Of a stretch of DNA of 64,000 bases, positions 44,499-53,976 are shown one piece after another. The notes beneath the pieces were generated by a model. It saw only the letters and a list, made by a program, of their open reading frames with translations, was not told the origin of the DNA and made no database searches. The DNA is from Marinobacter sp. ANT_B65 (GTDB lineage: Bacteria; Pseudomonadota; Gammaproteobacteria; Pseudomonadales; Oleiphilaceae), in the NCBI RefSeq assembly GCF_002407605.1, contig NZ_NXGV01000001.1, positions 1,486,895-1,550,894 of the forward strand. Reading direction: 5' to 3'. The stretch's first letter is position 1, and every line of letters begins with the position of its first letter. Position numbers and translations under genes: made by a program.

Positions 44499-46208
44499 TC
44501 AGGGGCTGTTACGGATATCGACGTAGAGTACCAGACTTTGCCCCGGTTGGAGATAACGCGAGGTGTTCAGATCGTTCCAGCTCGCAATATCCCGCACATT
44601 CACTGAAAACCTGTTGGCAATACGGGCAAGCGAATCGCCTTTGCGGACGCTGTACCCCACTTTACGAACCATGGCTTTGCCGCGAGCACCACTGGCGGAT
44701 GCCAGAGCAGGCTGCGCCGTGTTGGACCAGATAACCAGCTCCTTACCAGGAATCAGGGGGTCGCCGGGAGCCATGCCGTTCCAGGCGGCAACCTGCCGGA
44801 CAGATACTCGGTGCTCCCGGGCGATGTCCCAGAAAGTATCGCCCTTACGGACAGTATGGCGAAGTTTGCTCCCATTGCGTTTTTTGTCCTGCTTTCGCTC
44901 AAGCCGTTTGGATGCGCTTAGTGCATAGGTGTCGGAGTTTTTGGACGCCGACGGTATCATCAGGCGCTGTCCGATACGGATGAGGTCGCCCTTGAGGCTG
45001 TTCACCTGTTGCAGTACTGCCGGTGTTGTTGAGAACTTCCGGGAGATGGTGATAAGGCTGTCGCCGGACTTGACCACATAGTTGCGCCAGGAAACGCGCT
45101 TGCCCGGTGGGATTTCCGCCAGAGCCAGGCGGAACGTCTCGGCGTTCTGATGGGGGACCAGAAGCCGGTGCGGCCCCTCTGGTGAGGTTGCCCAACGGTT
45201 ATAGGACGGATTCAGCAGGTAAATTTCATCAATATCAACGCCAGCCAGCTCGGCGGCCTGTGCCAGATCCAGTTGTCCGCCCGTTTCCACGACATCAAAA
45301 TAAGGCTCGTCGGCCAGGGCGGGTAGCTTGATACCATAAGCTTCCGGATTGTCGAATATCTTCGCCAGGGCAATCAGTTTGGGTACGTAATACCGTGTTT
45401 CCTTTGGAAGCTGCAATGACCAGAAATCTTCAGGCTTGTTACTTTTACGATTACGTCGCATGGCACTGGAAACTGTGCCGCCTCCGCTGTTGTAGGCAGC
45501 AAGAGCCAGCGTGTAATCGCCGCCAAACCGGTTAGACAAGCGATCAAGATAGGTGAGAGCCGCATCTGTAGCTGCAATAACATCCCTGCGTTCGTCGTGC
45601 CACCAGCTCTGAGTCAGGCCGAAGTATTTTCCTGTTGAAGGGATAAACTGCCAAAGCCCTGCCGCGCGGCCATGGGAATATGCAAATGGGTCGAATGCGC
45701 TTTCAATGATGGGAAGCAGTGCGAATTCGGTTGGTAGCCCACGTTTCTCTGTTTCACTGACAATGTAATGCAGGTAGCGGCTTCCGCGGTCGACTACACG
45801 GTTAATATAATTGGGGTGTTTTGCATACCAGCTCAGTTGATCTCTGACACGTTTGTTGTCGACGTTGTGATCAAGAACAAAGCCCGCACGGAGGCGACCC
45901 CATATATCGGTTTGTTCCGTTTCGGCATTTGCCGTTTTCTGAGCTGGGTTGTCCAGCTTTTCCCGGGCTTCGCGCGCGGCTTCCCTGAGTTCAGGAGCCA
46001 TGGCGTCATCAAGCGGATCTTCGCGAACGGCATCGGCGTCTTCGCCGGTTTCTATGGACTCCTTGAGCCCTTCATCACCAGCTGCGAGAGTAACTTTGTC
46101 CGAATCGAGCGGGCTTTTCTGCGCCGTATCTGCTGACGGGGAAAGAAAACTGCAGCCACCTGCCAGGGCGCTGATGAATAGCAGCAGGGGCAATCGTTTG
46201 ACCGACAT
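44499..46208 (-). CDS. mltD: Membrane-bound lytic murein transglycosylase D
   Basis: MltD cleaves peptidoglycan glycan strands. The 569-residue protein has a lipoprotein-type signal with Cys19 in ALAGGC, and an acidic linker to about residue 100. The SLT domain has catalytic E169 in IIESAFDP, followed by AAGLWQFIPSTG. Three C-terminal LysM repeats begin YVVKSGDS, HTVRKGDT and YSVRKGDS. ATG at 46208 is preferred to a TTG two codons upstream. It lies downstream of gloB on the same strand, the mltD-gloB order being conserved in pseudomonads. Confidence 0.95.
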   Translation of the reverse strand: MSVKRLPLLLFISALAGGCSFLSPSADTAQKSPLDSDKVTLAAGDEGLKESIETGEDADAVREDPLDDAMAPELREAAREAREKLDNPAQKTANAETEQTDIWGRLRAGFVLDHNVDNKRVRDQLSWYAKHPNYINRVVDRGSRYLHYIVSETEKRGLPTEFALLPIIESAFDPFAYSHGRAAGLWQFIPSTGKYFGLTQSWWHDERRDVIAATDAALTYLDRLSNRFGGDYTLALAAYNSGGGTVSSAMRRNRKSNKPEDFWSLQLPKETRYYVPKLIALAKIFDNPEAYGIKLPALADEPYFDVVETGGQLDLAQAAELAGVDIDEIYLLNPSYNRWATSPEGPHRLLVPHQNAETFRLALAEIPPGKRVSWRNYVVKSGDSLITISRKFSTTPAVLQQVNSLKGDLIRIGQRLMIPSASKNSDTYALSASKRLERKQDKKRNGSKLRHTVRKGDTFWDIAREHRVSVRQVAAWNGMAPGDPLIPGKELVIWSNTAQPALASASGARGKAMVRKVGYSVRKGDSLARIANRFSVNVRDIASWNDLNTSRYLQPGQSLVLYVDIRNSP

Positions 46209-46363
46209 AGGCAATGTCCAGCTCCGGGTTATAGCCGGGGATCATCTCTGAAAGCCCGGCATATTTAATAAGTTACAAGCAAAAAGTTAAACGATTCTAT
46301 GGGAGCAGGTTTCCAGCGGTCAAGAAACCTCTCGTTACGGCGCTGAAAGGAATTGTTAACCGC

Positions 46364-47158
46364 TCAGAAATTATCTTTACCGTGCCGTATAGCTGCAAAA
46401 ATCGCAGTGTCTGAGTCAGAGGGCAGGCCATTCTCTTTGCAGTACTTTCTTGCGGCGTTTACAACGGCGGAATCATCCCAGCGTAAAAACGGATTAAGTC
46501 TTTTCTCATCCCCAAGTATTGAGGGAACAGTTGGTTTGTTTTCTTCTCTGCGCTTAATGCACTGTTGCTCGAAGGCTTCAAGTTCGCGGTCATCGGGTAG
46601 CCAGTTACGGGCAAACCGCAGGTTGGCTAAAGTATACTCGTGAGCACAATACACTGCTGTGGCTTCAGGGAGAGCACGGATGGATTTCAGTGACTCAAGC
46701 ATCTGTGCCGGCGTACCCTCAAACAGGCGGCCGCAACCACACACAAAAAGCGTGTCGCCGCAAAACAGTGCAGGCCGGCCAGCAATCTCTGTATCAGTAT
46801 AGAATGCTATATGGTCCAGAGTGTGTCCCGGAACGCCCATTACCTGAAACGTGACATGCTCCCATACAACTTCATCACCGGGATGGACACGGCTGGTTGT
46901 ACTTTTGAAAGGTGATTCGGCAGGTCCTGTTACCCGGCAATCCGGGTGGTCATTTACAAGTGTCTTGATTCCACCAACATGATCAGGGTGGTGGTGGGTG
47001 ACCAGAATGGTATCCAGCGTCAGCCGGTTTTTTGCCAGATATTCTTCTACCGGCGCAGCCTGCCCGGGGTCTACAATCAGGGCTTTACCCGTGTCAGTGT
47101 CTGCAAGGCACCAGATATAATTGTCATTAAATGCAGGGATGGCAGAAATGGTGAGCAT
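46364..47158 (-). CDS. gloB: Hydroxyacylglutathione hydrolase (glyoxalase II)
   Basis: GloB hydrolyses S-lactoylglutathione to lactate and glutathione, the second glyoxalase step. The 264-residue metallo-beta-lactamase-fold protein has the metal site THHHPDH at residues 54-60 and later the metal-binding GDTLF and CAHEYT motifs. It is divergent from the methyltransferase gene across 125 bases. No lactoylglutathione lyase is encoded in this window. Confidence 0.96.
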   Translation of the reverse strand: MLTISAIPAFNDNYIWCLADTDTGKALIVDPGQAAPVEEYLAKNRLTLDTILVTHHHPDHVGGIKTLVNDHPDCRVTGPAESPFKSTTSRVHPGDEVVWEHVTFQVMGVPGHTLDHIAFYTDTEIAGRPALFCGDTLFVCGCGRLFEGTPAQMLESLKSIRALPEATAVYCAHEYTLANLRFARNWLPDDRELEAFEQQCIKRREENKPTVPSILGDEKRLNPFLRWDDSAVVNAARKYCKENGLPSDSDTAIFAAIRHGKDNF

Positions 47159-47283
47159 CGGATGTCCCCGTATATGCTTGGCAAATGTGCCTGATATGAT
47201 AGAGCATTAAGTCCATAGTCCCAACAACCTCTAGACCATCGGCTTTTAAACAGGTTCTTTCTGATAAGCGGGAGTATGGCAGT

Positions 47284-48075
47284 GTGAAGAAACCTGAGTG
47301 CATCGATTATGCGTCCCGGCACGCAAGCTTTGAAGACTGGTTTCAGACGCCTCTTGGTCGTGCCATGTTAGCGGACCAGCGCCACTTTCTGCATCATAAG
47401 CTTGGCAGTCTCACCGGTGCGAGACAGCTGCAGGTAAGTGTCAGCCACCGCATTCCGCTAACCAATGGCACCGATTTTTCCCAGAAAGTAATGACCACCC
47501 CAAAATGGTTTACCAGTATTCCTGATGGGGTTGTTGTGTGTGATGCGGATGAGCTTCCGTTTCCTGGTGATTCAATGGATCTGGCGGTGCTTCATCATAC
47601 TGCCGACTTCTCGCCGCTCCCCCACGAGGCGCTCCGGGAGGCCGCCCGGGTTCTTAGAGGTGAGGGCACTATCGTTCTTGTAGGCTTCAACCCGTTAAGT
47701 AGCTGGGGGCTGCGAAGAGTGATGTCAAGGCACCATACGGGCCCTTGGGGAGGACGCTTTTTTCTGCGCCGGCGCATGGAAGACTGGCTGCGGCTGCTCG
47801 GTTTTCAGGTTGAAGTATCGGTGACGCGCTTTTTCCGTCTGCCTCTTCAGCGCAGTGGTCGCAGAACCTCGGGCAAGTTTGGTGAGCGCCTGACGGGAAA
47901 CGGGCTCCTGCCAGTCGGAGCATATTACTGTATTCTTGCAAAAAAACGGGTGAGCGCCCGCGTTCCCAGACGACCCGCATGGCGTCAGAAAAACGTTTTG
48001 GGGGTACGAGGGGCTGGAACTGTAAGCGCGTCCAGGGGCTGCCCGCCCCAGAAACTGAATCAGCCTGAAGACTGA
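47284..48075 (+). CDS. Class I SAM-dependent methyltransferase
   Basis: This 263-residue protein has a class I methyltransferase fold, seen in the motif II/III region VVCDADELPFPGDSMDLAVLHH and the following REAARVLRGEGTIVLVGFNP. The first SAM motif is weak. The C-terminus is basic. The substrate is unknown. A homologue occupies the same place between gloB and rnhA in Pseudomonas. GTG 47284 follows GGGAG. The last ~35 residues are rich in Arg, Gly and Pro and look disordered. Confidence 0.82.
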   Translation: MKKPECIDYASRHASFEDWFQTPLGRAMLADQRHFLHHKLGSLTGARQLQVSVSHRIPLTNGTDFSQKVMTTPKWFTSIPDGVVVCDADELPFPGDSMDLAVLHHTADFSPLPHEALREAARVLRGEGTIVLVGFNPLSSWGLRRVMSRHHTGPWGGRFFLRRRMEDWLRLLGFQVEVSVTRFFRLPLQRSGRRTSGKFGERLTGNGLLPVGAYYCILAKKRVSARVPRRPAWRQKNVLGVRGAGTVSASRGCPPQKLNQPED

Positions 48076-48120
48076 CCGGCCGTTACGAGCCACTTACCAA
48101 TACCAATATCAGGAGTTTTA

Positions 48121-48564
48121 ATGTCCGGAAAGGTAATTCTGTATACCGATGGAGCCTGTAAAGGCAACCCGGGTCCCGGAGGCTGGGGTGTGGTGCTCCG
48201 GTATGGGGGTGCACGTAAAACCATGTATGGCGGGGAACCTCACACCACTAACAATCGTATGGAGCTGATGGCTGCAATCCAGGGGCTGAAAGCGCTGAAA
48301 CGCGGTTGTGCCGTTGAGCTGTATACGGATTCCCAGTATGTTCGAAAAGGTATTACCGAGTGGCTGTCCGGGTGGAAACGCAATGGCTGGAGAACATCGG
48401 CAAAAAAGCCGGTGAAAAATGATGACCTGTGGCGTGAGCTTGATTTGCAGGCCGCAAACCATGAAGTTAACTGGCACTGGGTTAAAGGCCACGCGGGCGT
48501 CCCCGATAACGAACTCGCAGATGAGCTTGCCAACAGGGGCGTCGCTGAATTGATGAATGGCTGA
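48121..48564 (+). CDS. rnhA: Ribonuclease HI
   Basis: RNase HI degrades the RNA strand of RNA-DNA hybrids. The 147-residue protein has D10 in [14 protein letters not shown], the catalytic Glu in NNRMELMA, the Asp in LYTDSQYV and the basic handle ([13 protein letters not shown]). ATG 48121 follows CAGGAG. dnaQ follows after 23 bases, the conserved rnhA-dnaQ pair, here in the same direction. Confidence 0.96.
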   Translation: MSGKVILYTDGACKGNPGPGGWGVVLRYGGARKTMYGGEPHTTNNRMELMAAIQGLKALKRGCAVELYTDSQYVRKGITEWLSGWKRNGWRTSAKKPVKNDDLWRELDLQAANHEVNWHWVKGHAGVPDNELADELANRGVAELMNG

Positions 48565-48587
48565 AATGCACCCTGAATCTAACCGGT

Positions 48588-49307
48588 ATGGGAATTATGA
48601 GACAGATTGTACTGGATACAGAAACAACAGGTATTGATCCTTCGGAAGGGCACCGGATTATCGAGATCGGCTGTGTCGAACTCATGGAGCGCCAACTTAC
48701 TGGTCGCAACTACCACGTATATATTAATCCGGAACGCGAAGTTGAAGCGGAAGCGATTACCGTTCACGGGATCACTAACGAGTTTCTGCTGGATAAGCCT
48801 AAATTCGCTGAAATCGCGGATGAATTTTTTGAATTCATCAAAGGCGCAGAGCTTGTTATTCACAACGCTGCGTTCGACATAGGTTTCATGGATACAGAGT
48901 TCGCTCGCATAAAGCCTGTGCGAAAAACTGCTGATTACTGTGGTGTTGTGGATTCCCTTGCGATTGCCCGGGCAAAGCACCCTGGCCAGAAGAATAACCT
49001 GAACGCACTGTGCAAGCGCTATGGCGTTGACAACAGTAACCGGGAGCTTCATGGCGCGTTATTGGATGCGGAAATTCTGGCTGATGTCTATCTGCTTCTG
49101 ACAGGTGGGCAAACTGCTTTGTCCCTTGATGCCGACTCTGATAGTGGAGGCGGTTCACGGGGGATGCGAAGGCTGGGCTCAGATCGACCACGACTGGCTG
49201 TTATCCAACCGACTGAGGCTGAGACTCAGGCTCATGATGCGTTTATGTCCGCGCTTGAGAAAAAGGCCGGTGGAACCGTCTGGAACAAACTTGAAGCTGC
49301 AGAATGA
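48588..49307 (+). CDS. dnaQ: DNA polymerase III subunit epsilon
   Basis: DnaQ is the 3'-5' proofreading exonuclease of the replicase. The 239-residue DEDDh protein has D10/E12 in VLDTETTG and later the HNAAFDIGFMD and HGALLDAEILA motifs. The C-terminal tail ends in the polymerase-binding region. Two in-frame ATGs, 48588 and 48597, are both possible starts. With holB, ftsK and rarA it makes this window rich in replication and segregation genes. Confidence 0.96.
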   Translation: MGIMRQIVLDTETTGIDPSEGHRIIEIGCVELMERQLTGRNYHVYINPEREVEAEAITVHGITNEFLLDKPKFAEIADEFFEFIKGAELVIHNAAFDIGFMDTEFARIKPVRKTADYCGVVDSLAIARAKHPGQKNNLNALCKRYGVDNSNRELHGALLDAEILADVYLLLTGGQTALSLDADSDSGGGSRGMRRLGSDRPRLAVIQPTEAETQAHDAFMSALEKKAGGTVWNKLEAAE

Positions 49308-49348
49308 GAACTGTGTCTGTATGTACTAATTGTTACATTCCAGCCTTG

Positions 49349-49376
49349 TTGAGGTACTTGAGTTCTATGTTATAAG
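49349..49376 (+). promoter_or_regulatory. Possible fimL promoter
   Basis: TTGAGG (49349-49354) and TATAAG (49371-49376) are separated by 16 bases in the 216-base dnaQ-fimL gap, leaving a ~140-base untranslated leader. No Vfr/CRP-like site was recognised. Confidence 0.4.
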
Positions 49377-49523
49377 TAATGATAAGTACGCCAGTTTTTT
49401 GGTTGCGGACTTTAGTCGGAAGGATTAAACCGGCTTATAATAAAAAGGCGTGGCACCATCTGTGTCAGGCTACATTTCACTTGGACGGCGCGGAAGCTTT
49501 CCGCAGATTAACAGGAAGCGTTT

Positions 49524-51230
49524 ATGGTTCAATCGTCTCTGGCGACGAAATCGCAGTCGTTTGATCTGGTCAAAAGTGAAATAGAACAGACTATCAAGCA
49601 GGCAGAATCCAGTCTTGAACGCTTTCAGGAAAACCGTGAGAGCGGTGAGGATCTGCAGAACTGTCTGGACTTTTTGAATCAGCTTCGCGGCATCTTTGTT
49701 CTGGTAGAACTTCGTGGCGGCATTTTGCTCTGCCAGGAAGCTGTCATCATGGCAAATGATGTCCCTGTTGGTGCAAACGACGACAAAAACATCTTGCTTA
49801 CTACCTTGAGTAACGCGCTATTTATCCTGCGGCGTTACGTTGAGTATTATCATCAGCAAAGGGAAGATCACCCTGAACTTTTGCTGCCGGTTATTAACGA
49901 ACTTCGCGAAGCGCGTCGCGAGAAACCCTATCCCGAATCCCGCTTTTTTGAAGTCGACTTAAAGGACAAACCTGATTTTTGCGGCGGCCTGGTGATTCCG
50001 GCTTTTGAAGGAGCAGAAGCAGAATACGAGATCCTTGCCCGGCGAATGAGGCTGACCTTTCAGGTTGCGCTTCTCGGTATGCTCCGGGATCGCAATCCCG
50101 TAGTCAGCCAGAAGCTGATAAGCCGTTCAGCACGAGGTTTTGCCCGGTTGTGCCAAGGCGCACCGATGGGGCAGATGTGGTGCCTTGTCGCGATAACAGC
50201 GGATACCATGTTGGACCGTGCAATGCCTTTCACCAAGGCCCGCAAGCGCATGTTCATGCGAATTGAAAAATACGCGCGGGAACTGGTTTACGTGGGCAAG
50301 GTAGCAACTACCAAAGATGCTCCGGATTCGCTTATTCGTGATCTGATTTATCTTCTGTATCGCAGCGGCTCCGGTAACCCGGAAGTTAAAGCGGTTCTCT
50401 CTGCTTTCCGGTTGACTCCGGCCGAGTTCCCGGATTCCATTCTGGAAGCCCATGCCCGCCGTCTGTACGGTCCGGGTGCTGACGTACTGAAATCACTCAC
50501 CGAGGCATTGCAGGACGAGCTGAATCAGCTTAAAGACAAACTCGATATCATCGAGCGTGGCATTGAGCCTGACCTGGCCGAGCTTTCATCCATCGCAGAG
50601 GCTCTTGAGCGTCTCGGCAATACGTTGGTAATGCTGGACCTCAATCGGCTGGCATCTGTTGCCCGCGAAGAAGCCGCAAGGCTGCGAGCATGGGAAGCAG
50701 AGTCCCGATTGCCTGGTGAAGACGAGCTTTTCCGTCTTGCAGATTCAGTGTTGGGTATTGAAGACGCTGTCATGCAGATCGTCAATCGCGGCATTACAGC
50801 CGAAACCGATGCGCTGGTGGGCGGTGAACTGAGCCGTGAGGAGTCTGTATATTTCCAGGAAGCGGTTTATGTTGTAGCCGACGAGGCGCGGGGAGCCCTG
50901 ACCCTGGCGAAACGCGCTATTACTGCCTTTGTTGAGTCAGATTATGACAAGCTCCATCTCGCCAATTTACCGGCAACTTTGCACAGTATCTGGGGCGGGC
51001 TCACGATGGTGAATGATTCTGGTGCAGCCCATGTACTTGAGCGTGTAGCTGCTTCCATTCAGGAGCGGTTGCTTGACGCCCGCGAAGCTCCGGAGAATCA
51101 GATTCTGGAAGCCTTGGCAGATGCACTGACATCTCTTGAGTACTATATTGAAAGTATTGGCAAGCGCGAGGATAAGAATCTGGATCTGCTAAGACTGGCG
51201 GAAACCTCCATGGATGAAGTTGGCCTGTGA
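49524..51230 (+). CDS. fimL: FimL-like scaffold protein (ChpA N-terminus-like)
   Basis: FimL in P. aeruginosa links the Pil-Chp chemosensory system to the adenylate cyclase CyaB at the pole, together with FimV. The 568-residue protein is predicted all-helical. It begins with an LVKSEIEQTIKQAESSLERF helix and a QLRGIFVLVELRGGILLCQE segment, like the degenerate Hpt-like repeats at the ChpA N-terminus. No Hpt phospho-histidine motif, kinase or receiver domain is seen. ATG 49524 follows AGGAAG. A homologue lies near dnaQ in Pseudomonas. The call rests on remembered similarity and context. Confidence 0.78.
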   Translation: MVQSSLATKSQSFDLVKSEIEQTIKQAESSLERFQENRESGEDLQNCLDFLNQLRGIFVLVELRGGILLCQEAVIMANDVPVGANDDKNILLTTLSNALFILRRYVEYYHQQREDHPELLLPVINELREARREKPYPESRFFEVDLKDKPDFCGGLVIPAFEGAEAEYEILARRMRLTFQVALLGMLRDRNPVVSQKLISRSARGFARLCQGAPMGQMWCLVAITADTMLDRAMPFTKARKRMFMRIEKYARELVYVGKVATTKDAPDSLIRDLIYLLYRSGSGNPEVKAVLSAFRLTPAEFPDSILEAHARRLYGPGADVLKSLTEALQDELNQLKDKLDIIERGIEPDLAELSSIAEALERLGNTLVMLDLNRLASVAREEAARLRAWEAESRLPGEDELFRLADSVLGIEDAVMQIVNRGITAETDALVGGELSREESVYFQEAVYVVADEARGALTLAKRAITAFVESDYDKLHLANLPATLHSIWGGLTMVNDSGAAHVLERVAASIQERLLDAREAPENQILEALADALTSLEYYIESIGKREDKNLDLLRLAETSMDEVGL

Positions 51231-51263
51231 TGCTGGCCTGATCAGAATAAAACTGCAGATATA

Positions 51264-51294
51264 AAAAAACCCGCGCAAAGCGCGGGTTTTTTAT
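51264..51294. terminator. Bidirectional terminator between fimL and SCP2 gene
   Basis: CCCGCGC (51270-51276) / GCGCGGG (51280-51286) with an AAA loop is flanked by an A-run on the left and a T-run on the right. It is a textbook intrinsic terminator for both convergent genes. Confidence 0.92.
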
Positions 51295-51312
51295 GATCGC
51301 TACAGGTGTCAT

Positions 51313-51627
51313 TCAACCCATATTGAACAGTTCACCCAGCTTGGTAGCCAGCATCATGTCGCCTTCAGCGCGAAGTTGACCGGCCATAAATGCCTGCATG
51401 CCATCTGTTTCACCGGATACAATACCCTGCAGGGTTTCGGAGTTCATGATCAGCGTAACGGAAGGGTCTTCGTGAGGGCCTTCATGCAGGTTGCATGTAC
51501 CGTCTTTGATGGCCAGATGGTGGGTCTTGTCATCTTCGATATCGAACTGGAACACCAGGTCCAGGCCCTGAGCTGCGTCTGCGTTGAAGTTCTGCTCAAG
51601 TTTTTGAAAGATTTGATCTACAGACAT
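51313..51627 (-). CDS. SCP2 sterol-binding domain protein
   Basis: This 104-residue single SCP2 domain has the conserved VFQFDIEDDKTHHLAIKDG strand pair near residues 25-43 and the helix ending MKQ-like in FMAGQLRAEGDMMLATKLGELF. SCP2 domains bind lipids or acyl-CoAs, and the bacterial role is undefined. ATG at 51627 is preceded on its strand by AAAGGG. It is divergent from sohB and convergent with fimL. Confidence 0.88.
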   Translation of the reverse strand: MSVDQIFQKLEQNFNADAAQGLDLVFQFDIEDDKTHHLAIKDGTCNLHEGPHEDPSVTLIMNSETLQGIVSGETDGMQAFMAGQLRAEGDMMLATKLGELFNMG

Positions 51628-51788
51628 TATTTTACCCTTTTTGATAGTTGTCTTGTCATGATAGCGGCTTTATATGCCAGGCCTTGCAAGCCTCGGCGGC
51701 AGCCGGGTAGAGCCGACTTCGCCATTCGACTTTATGGTGAGATTTAATGGCTGTCAAGCTCGATCGAACGCTTGTTTTAATTTTTATG

Positions 51789-51806
51789 CTCTGCTTATCA
51801 GCAGAG
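51789..51806. repeat. Perfect dyad upstream of sohB
   Basis: CTCTGCT (51789-51795) and AGCAGAG (51800-51806) flank TATC, 49 bases before the sohB start in the SCP2-sohB divergent region. It could be an operator or a leader hairpin. No T-run fits a terminator. Confidence 0.4.
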
Positions 51807-51854
51807 TTTCGGTAAGTTACACTCTCGTGATTGAAAACTGGCTGGAGAAGGGAT

Positions 51855-52919
51855 TTGGAGTTTCTGACTGAATACGGTTTATTTTTGGCCAAAGTGGTCA
51901 CATTTGTTATTGCAGCGATAGTTGTTGTGTCCATTATTGTCTCTGCTACCCATAAGGACAGAGCCGGTCACGACGATGACGGTGAACTGCAGATTCGCAA
52001 GCTCAATGAAAAATATCGCAACCTGCGTGAGTCGATTCAGGCAAGGCTGATGTCAGAGCATGAGCGGAAAGCCTGGAGCAAAGCCAGGAAGAAAAAAGAT
52101 AAAGCCGAGAAGAAGGCGGAAAAAGCCAAAAGCGCTGATTCTGATGCTGTGGACGAGGCTCCTGCACGAATCTACGTTCTGGATTTCGACGGCGATATTA
52201 AAGCCAGTGAAACTGATCCGCTGCGCCGTGCTATATCTGCAGTATTAAGCGTTGCGGATCCTGAGAAAGATGAAGTGGTGATCCGGCTGGAAAGCGGCGG
52301 CGGTTTGGTTCACTCCTATGGACTGGCAGCGGCGCAGCTTGACAGAATCCGCAGCAAAGGGATTCGTCTGACGGCGTGTGTCGACAAGGTAGCTGCAAGC
52401 GGTGGTTATATGATGGCATGTGTGGCGGACCGGATTATTGCATCGCCGTTCGCCATACTTGGTTCTATTGGGGTGGTAGCTCAACTACCTAATTTTCACC
52501 GGTTACTCAAGAAAAACAACGTGGATTTTGAAGTGCTGACCGCAGGTGAACACAAGCGAACTATGACCATCTTTGGTGAAAACACTGATAAGGGCCGTCA
52601 GAAATTTCTTGAAGATCTCGAAGATACTCATGATCTGTTCAAGGATTACGTCAGCGAACGGCGGCCCGGTCTGGATATAGCTGCTGTTGCTACCGGTGAC
52701 ATATGGTTTGGCCGTCGGGCTCTTGACGTAAATCTGATTGATGAGATTAAGACCTCAGACGAGTATCTGATTGAGGCTTGTGACAGGGCGGATGTAGTCT
52801 CGGTTTCATTCGAGAAAAAACGAACCCTGCCAGAGAAACTCGGGCTGGCAACCAGTGCGGCACTTGAGCATACATTATGGAAGGTTCTGAGCAGCTTTCG
52901 TAATCAGAAGATTCAGTAG
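51855..52919 (+). CDS. sohB: Protease SohB (peptidase S49)
   Basis: SohB is an inner-membrane signal-peptide-peptidase-like serine protease. The 354-residue protein has an N-terminal membrane anchor (about residues 8-31) and a Lys/Glu-rich linker at ~40-90. The S49 core has Ser182 in VAASGGYMMAC and Lys234 in GEHKRTMT as the predicted catalytic dyad. The start is TTG 51855, giving MEFLTEYGLFLAK, with the strong ribosome site GGAGAAGGGA. A TTG at 51831 is in frame but poorer. Confidence 0.93.
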   Translation: MEFLTEYGLFLAKVVTFVIAAIVVVSIIVSATHKDRAGHDDDGELQIRKLNEKYRNLRESIQARLMSEHERKAWSKARKKKDKAEKKAEKAKSADSDAVDEAPARIYVLDFDGDIKASETDPLRRAISAVLSVADPEKDEVVIRLESGGGLVHSYGLAAAQLDRIRSKGIRLTACVDKVAASGGYMMACVADRIIASPFAILGSIGVVAQLPNFHRLLKKNNVDFEVLTAGEHKRTMTIFGENTDKGRQKFLEDLEDTHDLFKDYVSERRPGLDIAAVATGDIWFGRRALDVNLIDEIKTSDEYLIEACDRADVVSVSFEKKRTLPEKLGLATSAALEHTLWKVLSSFRNQKIQ

Positions 52920-52942
52920 CTTGTATCAAACGGGGAAACATC

Positions 52943-53938
52943 ATGAACGACACCCAGTTTAAAGCCTGGCGCGTAGCCGAGCAGGATGGTAGTTATTATG
53001 GTTCCGAGCAGGTCCTTGGAATCAAGGATCTTCCTGAAGGAGAGGTGTTGATAAAGGTCAGCCACTCCTCTCTGAACTACAAGGACGCACTCTCGGCTTC
53101 GGGCAACAAAGGTGTAACCCGTTCCTTCCCCCATACGCCGGGTATTGATGCCGCCGGTGAAGTTATCGAATCCGCAACTGGAGCTCCCGCAGCTGGAAGC
53201 AAGGTTATCGTGACTGGCTACGACCTGGGCATGAACACCGATGGCGGTTTTGGTGAGTATATACGCGTTCCATCTGCCTGGTGCGTGCCCATGCCGGCAG
53301 GCTGGGAAGCGGAAACAGCCATGATCTACGGCACAGCCGGCCTCACAGCCGGCTTGTGCGTACAGAAACTCCTCAGGATGGGTGCCGGGCCAGAGCAGGG
53401 CCGGGTGGCTGTTTCCGGAGCTTCAGGCGCAGTTGGCAGCGTGGCCGTTGAGCTGCTTGCAAAACTGGGTTTCGATGTTGTGGCGATCAGTGGCAAAGCC
53501 GACCATGCAGAAAGCCTGAAAAAACTGGGTGCTACAGAGGTTGTTGGGCGCGACGTGCTGGCGGACAACAAGAAGCCAATGCTCAGACCAGAATTCGCTA
53601 ATGCTGTGGACACTGTTGGCGGATCACCTCTGGCTGAGCTGCTGAAACAGATCAAGCCTGGTGGATCAGTATCCTGTTGTGGGCTGGTCGCTGGCCCCCA
53701 GCTTCAGACCACGGTTCTTCCGTTTATTCTCAGAGGTGTAAACCTGCTGGGCGTGGACTCCGTTGAAATTCCACTGGCCGATAAAGAGGCTGTCTGGAAA
53801 AAGTTTGCGGAAGACTGGAAATGTCCGACAATTGAAGCTTCTGCGAAACGGATTGGGCGGACAGATCTTGACGATGCTCTGAGTGCGTTTCTGAAAGGAG
53901 AGTCAGCCGGGAAAATTGTTTTGGATCATAAGGCCTGA
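52943..53938 (+). CDS. acuI: MDR-family acrylyl-CoA reductase AcuI/YhdH
   Basis: This 331-residue medium-chain reductase belongs to the YhdH/AcuI group. Members reduce acryloyl-CoA with NADPH and detoxify acrylate from DMSP breakdown in marine bacteria. It has the zinc-free MDR N-domain, a VSGASGAVGSVAVELLAKLGF-type nucleotide site across residues ~153-173, and the conserved SLNYKDALSASG. No other DMSP gene is near, so its role may be general aldehyde/CoA detoxification. It is 23 bases from sohB and may be co-transcribed. Confidence 0.88.
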   Translation: MNDTQFKAWRVAEQDGSYYGSEQVLGIKDLPEGEVLIKVSHSSLNYKDALSASGNKGVTRSFPHTPGIDAAGEVIESATGAPAAGSKVIVTGYDLGMNTDGGFGEYIRVPSAWCVPMPAGWEAETAMIYGTAGLTAGLCVQKLLRMGAGPEQGRVAVSGASGAVGSVAVELLAKLGFDVVAISGKADHAESLKKLGATEVVGRDVLADNKKPMLRPEFANAVDTVGGSPLAELLKQIKPGGSVSCCGLVAGPQLQTTVLPFILRGVNLLGVDSVEIPLADKEAVWKKFAEDWKCPTIEASAKRIGRTDLDDALSAFLKGESAGKIVLDHKA

Positions 53939-53956
53939 ACCGCTGAAGTTCAGGCC
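53932..53956. other. Nine-pair stem-loop between acuI and DUF934 gene
   Basis: GGCCTGAAC (53932-53940) / GTTCAGGCC (53948-53956) forms a perfect stem that contains the acuI stop codon. The genes converge here. There is no clear T-run on either side, so it is only terminator-like. Confidence 0.6.
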
Positions 53957-53976
53957 ATCTGAAGCAGGGCAGAAAC

